Shown here: one piece after another, positions 10,611 to 22,200 of the stretch
Layout: each line of letters opens with the position of its first letter
Position numbering within the stretch: the stretch's first letter is position 1
NCBI GenBank assembly: GCA_022559845.1
Contig: CM040128.1
Coordinates: 71,239,247-71,303,246, forward strand
Direction: 5' to 3'
From: Amorphophallus konjac
Lineage: Eukaryota > Streptophyta > Magnoliopsida > Alismatales > Araceae
Length of the DNA stretch: 64,000 nucleotides
Notes under the pieces: generated by a model
What the model saw: only the letters and a program-made list of their open reading frames with translations
The model's database searches: none
What the model was told of the DNA's origin: nothing
Position numbers and translations under genes: made by a program

Positions 10611-10655
10611 TAGACTCTTCTACAGGGACTTGCCACCCGAAGAGGATAAGCACAG

Positions 10656-12830
10656 ATGGACGGAAGAGGGATGATAGCTGAAGGACACTCCACATCCAAG
10701 CCCCCGTACTTCGATGGAACCAACTACGCATACTGGAAGCACCGTATGCAGGTATTCTTGAGGGCTAAAGATTATGAAATTTGGAAGGTGGTTAGCAAGG
10801 GACCTTTCGAGCTGTCCCCAAATGAAGATGTATGGACTAAGGAGGAAATTAGAAGGTCCACGCTCAACTGGAGTGCAATCAATGCAATCCAGTGCTCTCT
10901 GCATCCCACCGAGTTCTCACGAATATCTGCATGCTCCTCAGCGAAGGAAATGTGGGATGCACTTGAAGTCATCTATGAGGGGACTTCACAAGTCAGAGAG
11001 ACTAAGACTAATCTACTAGTTTCAGAATACGAAGCTTTCAAGATGAAGCCTAATGAGACGATCAAAGAAATGTATGCTCGGCTGACTATTATCACAAATG
11101 GTCTCAGAGGCTTCGGGAAAAAGTATTCTGACTATGATGTAGTCAGGAAGATCTTGCGATCCTTGACTCCAATTTGGCACACCAAGGCGACAGTTATGGA
11201 AGAGTCAAGAGATCTGCACAATACTAAGGCAGATGAGCTGACCGGATCTTTAATGGCTTATGAGATGAATATGCCGAAGATAGAGGAGGCTGACAGAAAG
11301 AGGAAGCCTATAGCTCTGAAGGCTAGTGCTAGCAGATCCAGTCGATCCAGCCCCAACGGATCATCAACTGAAGAGAGCTTGTCTGAAGAAGAAGTGGCAA
11401 ATGCTGATATTGCCATGATTACTAGGGAATTCTGGAGATTTCTCAAGAAAGAAGGAAGAAGATTCAGCCGAAGAAATCCCAACAGTGGCCGCCGAGACAC
11501 AAGGTATAAATCAAACCCTGTAAAGAAAGTTGAAACTAATGTTTGCTATCAATGCAGGAAGGCGGGTCACTTTAAAGCTGAATGTCCGACAAATCAGAAC
11601 CTCAAGGATAAGCCCAAGAAGAAGAACACAAAAGGGAAAGCTATGGTGAGTACCTGGAGTGATGAGGATGAGGGATCTTTGAGCATCACTTCGGACAGTG
11701 AAGTTGAAGCTGAGAAGCCAATCTGTCTCATGGCAACCAGCTCAGAAGATAGAGAGGAAGAATCTGATGAGGTATCCTCTCGCTATGAAAATTTTACTAT
11801 TACTGATTGGATGGTTGCTTATGATGAACTTACTGATAGAGTAGATGAGGTCAGAAAAGAAAACAGGCATCTACGAAGAAAAATTAAAATCATGCAAAAT
11901 GATACTTCATTGTCTGATAAAATTGCCTGCTTAGAAACTGAGAACAGTAAGCTGAAACTCACATGTTCTGAATTTGAAGAAATCAATAAAGAACTGAAAA
12001 TTTCTAAGGAAGAAAATGTGAGATTAGACAATGAAATTGATGCATGGAAACTGAAAATTCAGAATTATGAAAATGAGATAAAAATTGTTTCTAATAAATA
12101 TGAAGCTGTCCTCAATGTGAATAATGAGTTAAAAAAATATATTGATGAAGTTCAGAAAGATAATGAAGATAAGCTAAAACCAATTGAGAAAATGACCCAA
12201 GGATCTGAAAATTTAGATGCATTATTGGGGTCAAAGGTAAATTTCAGAAGAGAGGGCCTAGGATTCAACTCTAGTGCAACTAAAAGCTTTGGAATGAAAA
12301 CTATTTCCTTTGTTGCACAAAAGGAGAAAGGACCTCTGATCAACATGAATTCTAATAATGTTGTAAAGATAAATTTGAATCTGAAAAGGCTAAATGCAGA
12401 GGAGAAGGGCAAACAGAAAGTAGGTGAGCCTAGTAGAATTGGGACTTCCAAATCTAGCTCTAGTGCTCAACCCAAGGTTAGGGGTCAGCCTGCTCCGGTA
12501 AACAAACCCCATGTCAAAGCCAAAAAGTCTTCACCACCATCATCACAGAAAAGGACCCAACCAAAAACTATGAATAGGTCAACAGGGTCAAGGGTGCAGG
12601 GAAGACAAAATATTTTCAGAAGTCAGCCCAACAAATTCAATCCACCTAGATTTCAGTCCTACTACCCCACACAGCCAATCTATCCTAATGGGTGTGGGTG
12701 GACTAGAACTCAAGGGATGCACACAGGGTATGTTCATCAACCTACACATTTTTACAGACCCTATGTCAAAAATTGGGAAAATGGGTATGGTAGTCGGATG
12801 CCTAGGAATTACCAACATTTCCACAGCTAG
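10656..12830 (+). CDS. gag: Ty1/copia Gag polyprotein, SIRE/Maximus-like
   Basis: 724 codons starting 46 bases after the primer site. Residues about 15-210 form the copia gag domain of UBN2 type (PPYFDGTNYAYWKHRMQVFL near the start, then LLVSEYEAFKMKPNETIKEM). A CCHC zinc knuckle (CYQCRKAGHFKAEC, first Cys at about residue 297) should bind the element RNA. Residues about 380-530 are strongly charged and heptad-like, a probable coiled coil. The C-terminus is basic and rich in Pro, Ser, Asn and Tyr. A gag this long with a coiled coil fits the SIRE lineage. The frame continues into pol beyond the TAG at 12828, so this stop may be a mutation in what was one gag-pol frame. The protein acts in cytoplasmic virus-like particles. 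Confidence 0.85.
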   Translation: MDGRGMIAEGHSTSKPPYFDGTNYAYWKHRMQVFLRAKDYEIWKVVSKGPFELSPNEDVWTKEEIRRSTLNWSAINAIQCSLHPTEFSRISACSSAKEMWDALEVIYEGTSQVRETKTNLLVSEYEAFKMKPNETIKEMYARLTIITNGLRGFGKKYSDYDVVRKILRSLTPIWHTKATVMEESRDLHNTKADELTGSLMAYEMNMPKIEEADRKRKPIALKASASRSSRSSPNGSSTEESLSEEEVANADIAMITREFWRFLKKEGRRFSRRNPNSGRRDTRYKSNPVKKVETNVCYQCRKAGHFKAECPTNQNLKDKPKKKNTKGKAMVSTWSDEDEGSLSITSDSEVEAEKPICLMATSSEDREEESDEVSSRYENFTITDWMVAYDELTDRVDEVRKENRHLRRKIKIMQNDTSLSDKIACLETENSKLKLTCSEFEEINKELKISKEENVRLDNEIDAWKLKIQNYENEIKIVSNKYEAVLNVNNELKKYIDEVQKDNEDKLKPIEKMTQGSENLDALLGSKVNFRREGLGFNSSATKSFGMKTISFVAQKEKGPLINMNSNNVVKINLNLKRLNAEEKGKQKVGEPSRIGTSKSSSSAQPKVRGQPAPVNKPHVKAKKSSPPSSQKRTQPKTMNRSTGSRVQGRQNIFRSQPNKFNPPRFQSYYPTQPIYPNGCGWTRTQGMHTGYVHQPTHFYRPYVKNWENGYGSRMPRNYQHFHS

Positions 12831-15800
12831 CCCAGGAACTACTATGGCCAAAACTTTATGAATGCAACCTGGCCGAAGCATTGGCACAATAACAAAAATT
12901 CTGTGAATAACTCTATTGGTGCAAATAAGAAGAAAGTCAATAAGAAAAAGTAAAACAAAAAGAAATCTGGAAAATCCACTGAACAGAACTGCTTCAAACA
13001 AATGTGGATTCCCAAAACCATGCTCTCTTTCTTTACTTGCACTTCATCTACATTGGAGCCTAATCAGACTTGGGTTCCAAACTCTTTACCCTAATTGTGT
13101 GTGTAGGTATGCCTGGCAGCCAAGAGCAACTTGTGGTACTTGGACAGTGGCTGCTCCAGGCATATGACATGAGATAAGGCCAAGTTTTGCATGCTAACTG
13201 AAAATCTAGGAGGCCTTGTCACCTTTGGAAGCAACACAAAGGGTAGGATCATTGGATCAGGTAAGGTAGGTAAGTGTTCTACCTGCTGCATTGATGATGT
13301 TATGCTGGTTGAAGGGTTAGCTTACAATTTACTTAGTATCAGCCAGTTGTGTGATAAGGGTCATAAGGTTTTATTTGATTCTCAATGCTGCAAGGTTTTT
13401 GAACCTGATTCAGAAATTGTAAAATTCTCTGGAAAAAGAATAAATAACACATACATGATAGATCTAGATGATATTCAGCATTCTAACCTATGTCTTACTG
13501 CCAATAGAGAAGATTTAGCATTTTTATGGCATCGTAGGTTAGGCCATGCTAGTTATACCATTTTGCATAAACTAAACAAGTATAGCATGGTTAGAGGACT
13601 TCCTAAAGTTTCCTTCAAGAAAGAAAATAAAATCTGTGATGCATGCACTCAATCAAAGATAACTAGAAAGTCATTTAAGTCTAGAACTGAAAATCTGTCT
13701 TCCAAACCCTATGAGCTGATACACATGGACCTTTTTGGGCCAACCAGATCTGTCAGCTTATCAGGGAGGAGGTATGGGTTTGTTATGGTAGATGGCTTTT
13801 CTAGGTATACTTGGGTTTATTTCTTATCTAATAAGAGTGATGCATTCTCAGAATTTCAGGAGTTCTGTATAAGAATAAATCAGAAAATTGAAAATATTTT
13901 GACTGATCATGGAGGTGAGTTTGAAAACTCACACTTTGAAGAATTTTGCAGGTCAAGTGGGATTCATCATAAGTTCTCCTCACCCAGGACACCTGAGCAG
14001 AATGGTGTTGTCGAAAGGAGGAACAGAACTCTAGTAGAAATGGGCCGAACTCTCTTAGTTGAAGGTCAACTGCCAAGAAAATTCTGGGCTGAAGCAGTCA
14101 TCATAGCCTGTTATGTAATTAACAGGGTAATGGTAAGACCTTCCACCCAGAAAACCCCTTATGAGATTTTGAGAGGTAAGAAACCTTCAATCGCCCACTT
14201 CAAGGTCTTTGGTTGTAAATGTTTTATACATATAAATGACAAGAGGGACCTTGATAAATTTGAGCCAAAAGGTGAACCAGGAATCTTCCTCGGTTATTCT
14301 GAAAACACCCGGGCTTATAGAGTGTTCAATTTAAACTCAAAAATTGTTGAAGAATCTCCACACATTATCTTTGATGAAACCTTGATGGAAACTAACCATG
14401 GTTATTGCAGGAACAAAGATGGGAACATTTTGAAAGATGAAAACTCTGCAAACCAGTCTGATGGTGAGGAAGATAAAGAAGAGCAAAATGAAGAAGAACC
14501 TGAAGTTCAGGGGGAGGTAAGTGAAATTCCTGAAACTCAGATTGTTAATATTAGATATCTTAAAGATCACCCTGTGAATAATGTCATTGGCAATCTGAAT
14601 GATCCCCCTAGAACTAGAGGTCACTTTAGAATTCAGGATGAATTAAATGCATATGCTCTTGTCTCTCAAATTGAACCCAAGTCCATTGACTGTGCCCTTA
14701 AGGATATGCATTGGACTAATGCCATGCATGAGGAGCTTAATCAGTTCGACAGGAACAAGGTGTGGCACTTGGTCCCACCTCCTGATCATGGAACAGTCAT
14801 AGAGACTAGGTGGGTTTTCAGGAATAAATCTGATGAATCAGGGAATATTATTAAAAATAAAGCCAGACTTGTTGCTCAGGGGTACAACTAGGAGTTTGGT
14901 ATTGACTTTGAAGAGTCATTTGCCCCTGTAGCCAGATTAGAAGCTGTTAGAATTTTATTAGCTTATGCATGTTCCCTAGGTATAATCCTCCAGTAGATGG
15001 ATGTAAAATCTGTATTCTTGAATGGGGAAATTAATGAGGATGTCTATGTTAGACAGCCCCGTGGGTTTGAATGTCTAGATTTCCCTAATCATGTTTACAA
15101 ATTAAATAAAGCTCTCTATGGTCTTAAGCAAGCTCCCAGAGCTTGGTACGACAGGTTGAGAAAGTTCCTCACTGATCAAAATTTCACTAGAGGAGTAGTT
15201 GATCAGACCTTATTTACAAAGGTGAGTCATTCTGAAATTCTTATTGTACAGATTTATGTGGATGATATCATTTTTGGGTCAACTAACCCCAAATTGTGTG
15301 AGGAATTTTCTAAAATAATGACTAATGAGTTTGAAATGAGCTCAATGGGTGAGCTCAAATTGTTTCTTGGACTGCAGGTTACATAAACAAAGGATGGAAT
15401 GTTTATAGCTCAGTCCAAGTACACAAGGGATCTACTCAAGAAATACAAGATGTACAACCTTAAAGAGATAGCTTCTGCAATGGGTACCTCTACAAGCTTG
15501 GATGAAGACACTAAAGGTAACCCATTTGACCAGAAGTTATACAGAGGTATGATCGGATCCCTTCTCTACTTAACAGCATCTAGGCCTGATATTCAATTCG
15601 CTGTAGGATTATGTGCTAGGTTTCAGGCCAGTCCTAAACAAAATCATTTTAAAGCAGTGAAAAGGATTTTTAGATATCTGCTAGGCACCCAAGAGCTAGG
15701 ATTATGGTATCCTGCTAGGTGTGTGTTAGAGCTTCTAGCTTACACTGATGCAGATTATGCTGGGTGTCGAGTAGATAGAAAAAGCACTAGTGGCTATTGT

Positions 15801-15900
15801 CAATTCCTTGGTGGCTGTCTAGTATCTTGGGCATCTAAGAAGCAACACACTGTAGCATTGTCTACAGCTGAAGCTGAATATGTTGCAGCAGGTAATTGTG
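12831..15900 (+). pseudogene. pol: Broken Ty1/copia pol (protease, integrase, RT, RNase H), 3' truncated
   Basis: Same frame as gag. Domains in copia order: protease (LDSGCSRHM at about 13140), integrase (zinc region around 13530-13670 including CDACTQSK; catalytic core from DLFGPTRS to EQNGVVERRNR at 13730-14025), RT (YVDDI at 15255-15269) and RNase H (TDADYAGCRVDRKSTSGY, LSTAEAEYVAA) ending at about 15900. In-frame stops occur at 12951 (TAA), 13092 (TAA), 13104 (TAG), 13170 (TGA), 14889 (TAG), 14994 (TAG) and 15384 (TAA), plus the TAG at 12828 that ends gag. RNase H is cut by a D1 LTR, so the last residues, polypurine tract and 3' LTR are missing. This copy cannot make pol. The longest open pieces are 13191-14891, 14997-15386 and 15399-15917. 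Confidence 0.9.
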
Positions 15901-17495
15901 CATATACTGGAAAATAACTCTAAATACTTAAAACATGCAATTTCCTATCATAAATCGCTCAATGAACTCAAAGTCATGAAATAAGGTCAAAACTTAGATA
16001 ACTAGTCATACATATATATACCAATTAGACAGATCTTGATTCTGTCCTAAGTTGACAGAATGCAGTGTTGTGTAACGGACTACTTTGGGCGCGTCACATG
16101 AAGATAACGGCTAGATTAGGTCCATCAGGTTTCCCATAACCCTTCAGTCATTTACAGAGGGTGTGACGGATCAAGGTAGGTCCGTTACACGTCCCTAGTG
16201 GTCTTACGATAGACCGTTAGGTCCTCTGCTGACAGAAAATAGAAACTATAGAAATCTATGATTAAATCATGGCTTACTAACTACTCTAATCATGTCAAAA
16301 TGTGGAAAAAGGCTATCTAGATGCATCGGCAGTAATGAAATAACAAGATAGTACCTTTTTATTTTCTATTAAGGCTAAAGATATGCATGTATGCATGTCC
16401 CTACTTAAGCTTGAAATTCATGATCTATAATGTAAATAATCAAGCAAAATCAGAGGGCTTTTATCCCTAACATGTTTTTTTTGCCGTTCATGAGATGACC
16501 TACCTCTTAACAGGGCTTTAAACTTCTAATTTGAGTCTTCAAGGATCGTCCTAGTTCTTCTCTTCCTGTGATTTTTCAACAACTTCACGTCGCTCTAACT
16601 CCTCAACCTCTTAACCTAAGGACGTGAAATTTAAAGGTTAGTAAGATGAAACTATTGGGAACAAAAAGTTCTAAAGCATCTAACTCTAATTACCTCGTGT
16701 AGCTTCTCTAATTTTCTGGTCTTCAGCACCACGTTGCACAATTTTCTGGGTTGGTGTGATGAAACCAGCAACTTTAGAAGCCTTTATCTCCTTGGTTACA
16801 TGATCTTCTAACATGAAAATTTGAGGGTAGTTAGTCTAAAGTATTAGGAATAAAATACCGTAAAGAACTTACATGAGATTCTATCTCCTTACCTTGTTTC
16901 TTCGCAAGCCAAAAGTAAGGGTCGCTCAGTTAAGAACTAGGTTCTATTTGTAGGGATTTGGCTAGGGTTTGAGGATTAGATCGATTCTAGAGTCCTTATT
17001 CATCAAAATCTGATCCCTAAGAGTCCCTAGTAACCTTACACATCCTTATAATTAGGTCTCTTGCAGATAGGATCTCAAATTTCCAATCTTTTTGCAAGTT
17101 CTTTAACTTACGGAATCAGCAGGGTGTAACGGTCGTGTCTAGGTGCGTTACACCATTATAGTGGTCGCCCGATAGACCGTTACATCCAACGTGTATAGAG
17201 TTTCAATTTAATAAAACGCTTTTATTCGTTATATATATAATTATCTACAAAAATAGTATTTATCCTTAAAATCCGTGAATAGGCAAAATAACCTTCTAGA
17301 ATATGGGGCAAATTTAATGGGCTTGGTCTTTGAATCTATTGGGCTTTATTTATTAAGGCTGGATTAATTGTTTACCATATTTGGTCCTTAATAATGATTT
17401 ATTTAACCCAATATTCAATTCATTTAGACCCTCAATAATTTCAGAAAATTCTTAAGTATATCAGAAATAATTTATAAAAATTCTGGGGCACTACA
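15901..17495 (-). repeat. D1 LTR1 (truncated at its U5 end)
   Basis: Matches about 20536-22135 of LTR2 throughout. It starts abruptly inside the copia RNase H sequence and lacks the other half of the LTR (about 1.69 kb). It ends at the conserved terminus GGCACTACA, which reads TGTAGTGCC on the element strand. Confidence 0.88.
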
Positions 17496-17508
17496 CCCTC
17501 CCCCACTT
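17496..17508 (-). other. Polypurine tract, D1 interior 1
   Basis: Reads AAGTGGGGGAGGG on the minus strand, directly before the LTR start TGTAGTG. Identical tracts lie at 22136-22148 and 37500-37512. Confidence 0.85.
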
Positions 17509-17561
17509 AGAAGAATTTGGTCCCCAAATTCAATACATGGATTGTGGAGAGTGTACATACT

Positions 17562-18616
17562 TTAATGTATAAAAAAATTAACGTAAGGCGAATGGGTTAA
17601 GATGGTACCTTTTATCATTTCACCTTCCTTGTCTAGGATGGCATTTAATCGACCTCGCTTCCCGCGTCCGTTGTTATCCCTTGAAGATCGTTCATTTATG
17701 AGAGGACACATGGGCAAGCGATGTTCCCGGCTTCCACTCTTGAGGCAAGCGCCGAGACGCTTCTAACATTCTTCTGCCGAGTGCCCAAATTTTTCACAAA
17801 ATGAGCAAGCCGGGGAGACTTGCATTCTTTCTTCTTCTTTAACTTTATTCTTTCCGTTTCCATTTCTTTTTCCGTTACTTTTTCCGTTACTATTCCCATT
17901 ACAGGATCTCTTAACGTGATAGTTTTCATCCTCATTCACTTCTTTCTCTTTTTGCTTATCATGTTTTCGGCTTGACCTTTCTCCTCGGAGCCTTTCCACC
18001 TTCTCCATGGTTCTTTCACATAGGTGCGCTCTTTGAACCATCTCGATATAGGTGCGGATATTCTGCGTTCCAAGTTGTTGGATAAATACGAGTCTTAAAC
18101 CATCCATAAATCGATTGGCTTTCAATAATCTGTGCTTATCAAGTTAGAAGCATACGGTGCTAGTCGAGAGAATTGTAATTCATACACTGCCACGGACATC
18201 GTGCCCTATTTTAAGGAGGCAAATTCCATAGCCTTCATCTCCTTTACATGCTCGGAGAAGTACTTGGCTCGAAAAAGTGTAAGAAAACCCTCCCATGTAT
18301 GAGGTGCATCTGCAGGTGGCGTCGGAATGGATTTCCACCATGTACGAGCATCCTTGTTGAGTTGGAACGTGGCAAGTCGAACTTTCTCCTGGTCGGTGCA
18401 TTGCATGACATCGAATATTCGATTCATCTCGTCGATCTAATTTTCTGCTTCATCTGGGTTAGAAGATCCAAAGAATCATGGGGGATTTAAACTTTAGAAA
18501 TTACCGTGCAAGTTACCCGCGCCAGCCCTTCCACCAGCTTGGGCCACTGTCTGTAGGGCTATGGTAAGTCCTGGAACAGTTTGCTGCATCTCGTCCCAGT
18601 TCACACGATGAGCCAT
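17562..18616 (-). pseudogene. gag: D1 gag relic, interior 1 (pol deleted)
   Basis: Starts at ATG 18616 (MAHRVNWDEMQ). Ty3 gag capsid sequence is readable, with the motif FQLNKDARTWW and the zinc-knuckle region FCEKFGHSAEEC. An in-frame TAA falls at about codon 42, with further breaks later; open pieces are 18206-18427 and 17763-18125. After the second zinc-knuckle region the sequence runs straight to the polypurine tract, so protease, RT, RNase H and integrase are all missing. The same deletion is seen in interiors 2 and 3. It is a dead, gag-only derivative. Confidence 0.85.
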
Positions 18617-18826
18617 TGAGAATCAAGGTACCTGAGAGCATGGACATTTTAGTTATTTAGAGTCGGGAAGATTTATCCTAAGATAATTTCTATATAACTA
18701 TCTCATCCCGGGCTCTACCCAATCCTCACATGGGTATGAAAATTTCTTCCTTAGTTCATAGGTAGGGATCCTTAAACCTTGGACTTATCCTATGACATGA
18801 TTCTTCTCCCTAAGTCCTGAGACTTA

Positions 18827-18839
18827 GGCTCTGATACCA
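18827..18839 (-). other. Primer-binding site, D1 interior 1 (tRNA-iMet)
   Basis: GGCTCTGATACCA on the plus strand, TGGTATCAGAGCC on the element strand, seven bases inside LTR2. Confidence 0.92.
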
Positions 18840-20015
18840 ACTTAACTGTCACGCCCCGAGCCCTTTATTACTGCGGAAGACTCGCTCGAGGAACGTGAAC
18901 AGTTGGCATGGAAAGCCTCTTGCAAGCAAGAACAATCAGAGCGCAAGGTAATCACACATAAGAATGCAATCACATATTAATTAATCAAACTCCAATTTTA
19001 TTTCATTAATAATCGAGTATTCAAGTACAATAACCTTTTCATACTTTTTCCATTCCAGTAAACTCAAGAAATAAGAAATTACAAAGACTCGATCTAAACA
19101 TTGTAGACTTCCTAAGTCTTCACTCTCAATTTGATATGACTTTCATTCGCTCTCGGACCCGCTACTTGTATAACCCGAATCCGAATTCGTATCACTTCAA
19201 TCTCCTGAAAAGATTGGAAATAGGTAATGAGCACACTTGCCCAGTAGGTATCTTCGCATCAACATGATTAGCAATGTTTAAGTAATTAGCATTTTAGCTC
19301 TAAAGAATTTAGGCAAAATCATGCGAATGCGATCAATCATGCGAATAATCAAAGTAACAAAGATGATCGTTAAGATAGAATGAGAACAAGTATGAACTAG
19401 CAAGAATGTAACAAGAACATGATATGGCCTTTCATGAACAAGAATGTAACGAGAATACACTTTCACTTTTCACTTTCATAACCATAAAGGTTACGCACTA
19501 GAACGTCAATCGTGTAACAATTCATTAGATTTTCACGAGTGCTCATGGATTTCACTTATTTATAAAGAAAGTACTCCTAGCGCAATGCGACGCCAGTAGC
19601 ATCATACCCCATTGTTTATAATAGTATGTTTCTGGCAATCACCCGAGGGGACTAGCATAGAGCCCTTGGACACAATCAGCGCCCGAACTGCATCTTCACG
19701 TATAAATCAAGCTACTTCCATGAGTGTAACAATAAAGCGTGGCCAGTAATATAATAAATTCAATCAATAAGCTCATGACAACAATTATCAAAGAACGAAT
19801 GCTTCAATTAAGAATATGAGAGATCAAGAATGATTTAAGACAAGGTTATGCTTATGGAAATAATTCGACAGCATAACAGTACATTCCGTAACTTTCATAA
19901 TTTAAATTAAGTTTTTTTGGACAATATGACAAGTCCTAGACCATCAATAATCCATGTAGGAACTTTAGAATATCAACCCTTTGGTCAAACCTTAGGTTAA
20001 TGTACTCAAGAACAG

Positions 20016-20172
20016 TGACGGTCTAATACTGGGCCGTTACATTGACGTGGCGCTCCAGTATTGGGCCGTTACAATGATCTGAATCCGGAAGCAATAAAGA
20101 TGGACTCAGTACATGTGACGGTCATTTATTGGGCCGTTATAGGAGCCTGACGGTCCAACATTGATCCGTTAC
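20016..20172 (-). repeat. D1 LTR inverted modules with ACGG/CCGT arms
   Basis: Modules pair half-sites such as GTGACGGTC with GGGCCGTTAC across loops of about 6-12 bases, for example at 20016-20040, 20118-20142 and 20148-20172. Other groups in the same LTR lie at 20705-20865 and 21760-21812. Equivalent modules occur in LTR1, 3, 4 and 5. The layout resembles the ACGCC/GGCGT arrays of D2 and L, but the arm sequence differs. Confidence 0.7.
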
Positions 20173-20225
20173 TAACTCGAAAATGAGAAACCATCGATAG
20201 TTTTTTCTAATGATTGAGCTTTCAT

Positions 20226-20329
20226 GGTACAACCAACTCGGCGTCCTAGTGGGAATCCCAGCCTCGCAGATAATTACGGAGGCCTTGAAACAAGATTTCC
20301 AAGTCTATTGGAAGGAATATCCAATAGAG
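20226..20329 (-). other. Shared leader block in D1 LTR2
   Basis: On the minus strand it reads TCTATTGGATATTCC...TCCGTAA...GGATTCCCA...GTTGGTTGTACC. These are the same ordered landmarks as in D2 and element L, with more substitutions. It lies about 1.25 kb downstream of the TATA box on the element strand. Copies occur at about 24843-24946, 40230-40333 and 46211-46314. Confidence 0.65.
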
Positions 20330-21576
20330 AGATCCTCATGTTCAAGAATATGTTCCTATAGTGCAAAGTGTGTAACTAATGGACATATACCGGGATATAT
20401 GCCATGTACTTAAAGAAAATAACTCTATAGATAGGAAAGATTGTGAAGCGATGTGAAACCATGACAAAACTTTATCAATACATCATTTGAAATCATGGAG
20501 TTAATACAAACTATAGTGCTTTGGGATGAAATTAACATATACTGGAAAATAACTCTAAATACTTTAAAGATGCAATTTCCTATCACAAATCGTTCAATAA
20601 ACTCAAAGTCATGAAATAAGGTCAAAACTTAGATAACTAGTCATATATATATACCAATTAGATCGATCTTGATTATGTCCTAAGTTGACAGAACACAGTG
20701 TTGTGTAACGGAATAGTCTGGGCGCGTCACATGAAGATAACAGCTAGATTAGGTCCGTCAGGTTTCCCAGAACCCTTCAGTCGTTTACAGAGGGTGTGAC
20801 GGATCAAGGTAGGTCCGTTACACGTCCCTGACGGTCTTACGATAGACTGTCAGGTCCTCTGCTGACAGAAAATAGAAATTATAGACATCTATGATTAAAT
20901 CATGGCATACTAACTACTCTAATCATGTCAAAATGAGGAAAAAGGCTTTCTAGATGCATAGGCAGTAATGAAATAACAAGATAGTACCTTTTATTTTCTA
21001 TTAATGCTAAAGATATGCATGTAATCATGTCCCTACTTAAACATGAAATTCGTGATCTATAATGCAAATAATCAAGCAAAATCAGAGGGCTTTTATCCCT
21101 AACATATTGTTTTTGCCGTTCATGAGATGACCTACCTCTTAACTGGGCTTTAAACTTCTAATTTGAGTCTTCAAGGATCGTCCTAGTTCTTCTCTTCCTG
21201 TGATTTTTCAGCAACTTCACGTCGCTCTAACTCCTCAACCTCTTGACCTAAGGACGTGAAATTTGGAGGTTAGGAAGATGAAACTATTGGGAACAAAATG
21301 TTCTAAAGCATCTAACTCTAATTACATCGTTTAGCTTGTCTAATTTCTTGGTCTTCAACACCCCGTTGCACAATTTCCTGGGTTGGCATGATGAAACCAA
21401 CAACTTTAGAAGCCTTTATCTGCTTGGTTACTTGATCTCCTAATATAAAATTTTGAGGGTAGTTAGGCTAAAGTATTAGGAACAAAATATCCTAAAGAAC
21501 ATACCCAAGATTCTATCTCCTTATCTTGTTTCTTCGCGAGCCAAAAGTAAGGGTCGCTCAGTTCAGAACTGGGTTC

Positions 21577-21584
21577 TATTTATA
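21577..21584 (-). promoter_or_regulatory. TATA box of D1 LTR2
   Basis: Reads CCCTATAAATAGAACC on the minus strand. The same site is present in LTR3b, LTR4 and LTR5; LTR1 reads TACAAATA at this position. It implies minus-strand transcription. Confidence 0.6.
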
Positions 21585-22200
21585 GGGACTTGGCTAGGGT
21601 TTGAGGATTAGATCGATTCTAGAGTCCTTAGTTCGTCAAAATCTGATCCCTAAGAGTCCCTAGTAACCTTACACATCCTTCTAATTAGGTCTCTTGCAGA
21701 TAGGATCTCAAAGTTTCAATCTTTTTACAAGTTCTTTAACTTACGGAATCAGCAGGGTGTAACGGTCGTGTCTAGATGCGTTACACCATTGTAGCGGTCG
21801 CCCGATAGACCATTACATCCAACGTATATAGAGTTTCAATTTAATAAAACTCTTTTATTCATTATATATATAATTATCTACAAAAATAGTATTTATCCTT
21901 AAATTTCGTGAATAGGCTAAATAACCTTCTAGAATATGGGCCAAATTTAATGGGCTTGGTCTTTGAATCTATTGGGCTTTATTTATTAAGGCTGGATTAA
22001 TTGTTTACCATATTTGGGCCTTAATAATGATTTATTTAACCCAATATTCATTAATTAATTCATTTAGACCCTTAATAATTTTAGAAAATTCTTAATTATA
22101 TCAGAAATATTTTATAAAAATTCTGGGGCACTACACCCTCCCCCACTTAGAAGAATTGTTCCCCAAATTCATTACATGGATTGTGGAGAGTGTACGTACT

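Larger units (their letters stand above)
18847..22135 (-). repeat. D1 LTR2 (complete, 3289 bp)
   Basis: Termini are TGTCACGCCCCGAG at the left and GGCACTACA at the right, so the element strand reads TGTAGTG...CGTGACA. The minus-strand TATA box is at 21577-21584. Inverted ACGG/CCGT modules lie at 20016-20172, 20705-20865 and 21760-21812. The shared leader block is at 20226-20329. A splice-acceptor-like TTTTCAG ends at 19205 on the minus strand. Confidence 0.92.

Noticed and set aside
18248..18490. Plus-strand 80-codon ORF repeated at 22888-23130 and 38253-38495
   Set aside because: It is antisense to the D1 gag capsid sequence; its conservation follows from the three gag relics.
18827..18839. 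Possible tRNA gene remnants at TGGTATCAGAGC sites
   Set aside because: These are primer-binding sites complementary to the tRNA-iMet 3' end; no cloverleaf is present.
19278..19466. 62-codon minus-strand ORF repeated at 23918-24106 and 39283-39471
   Set aside because: Part of the D1 LTR leader, AT-rich with no recognisable domain; recurrence is due to LTR copies.
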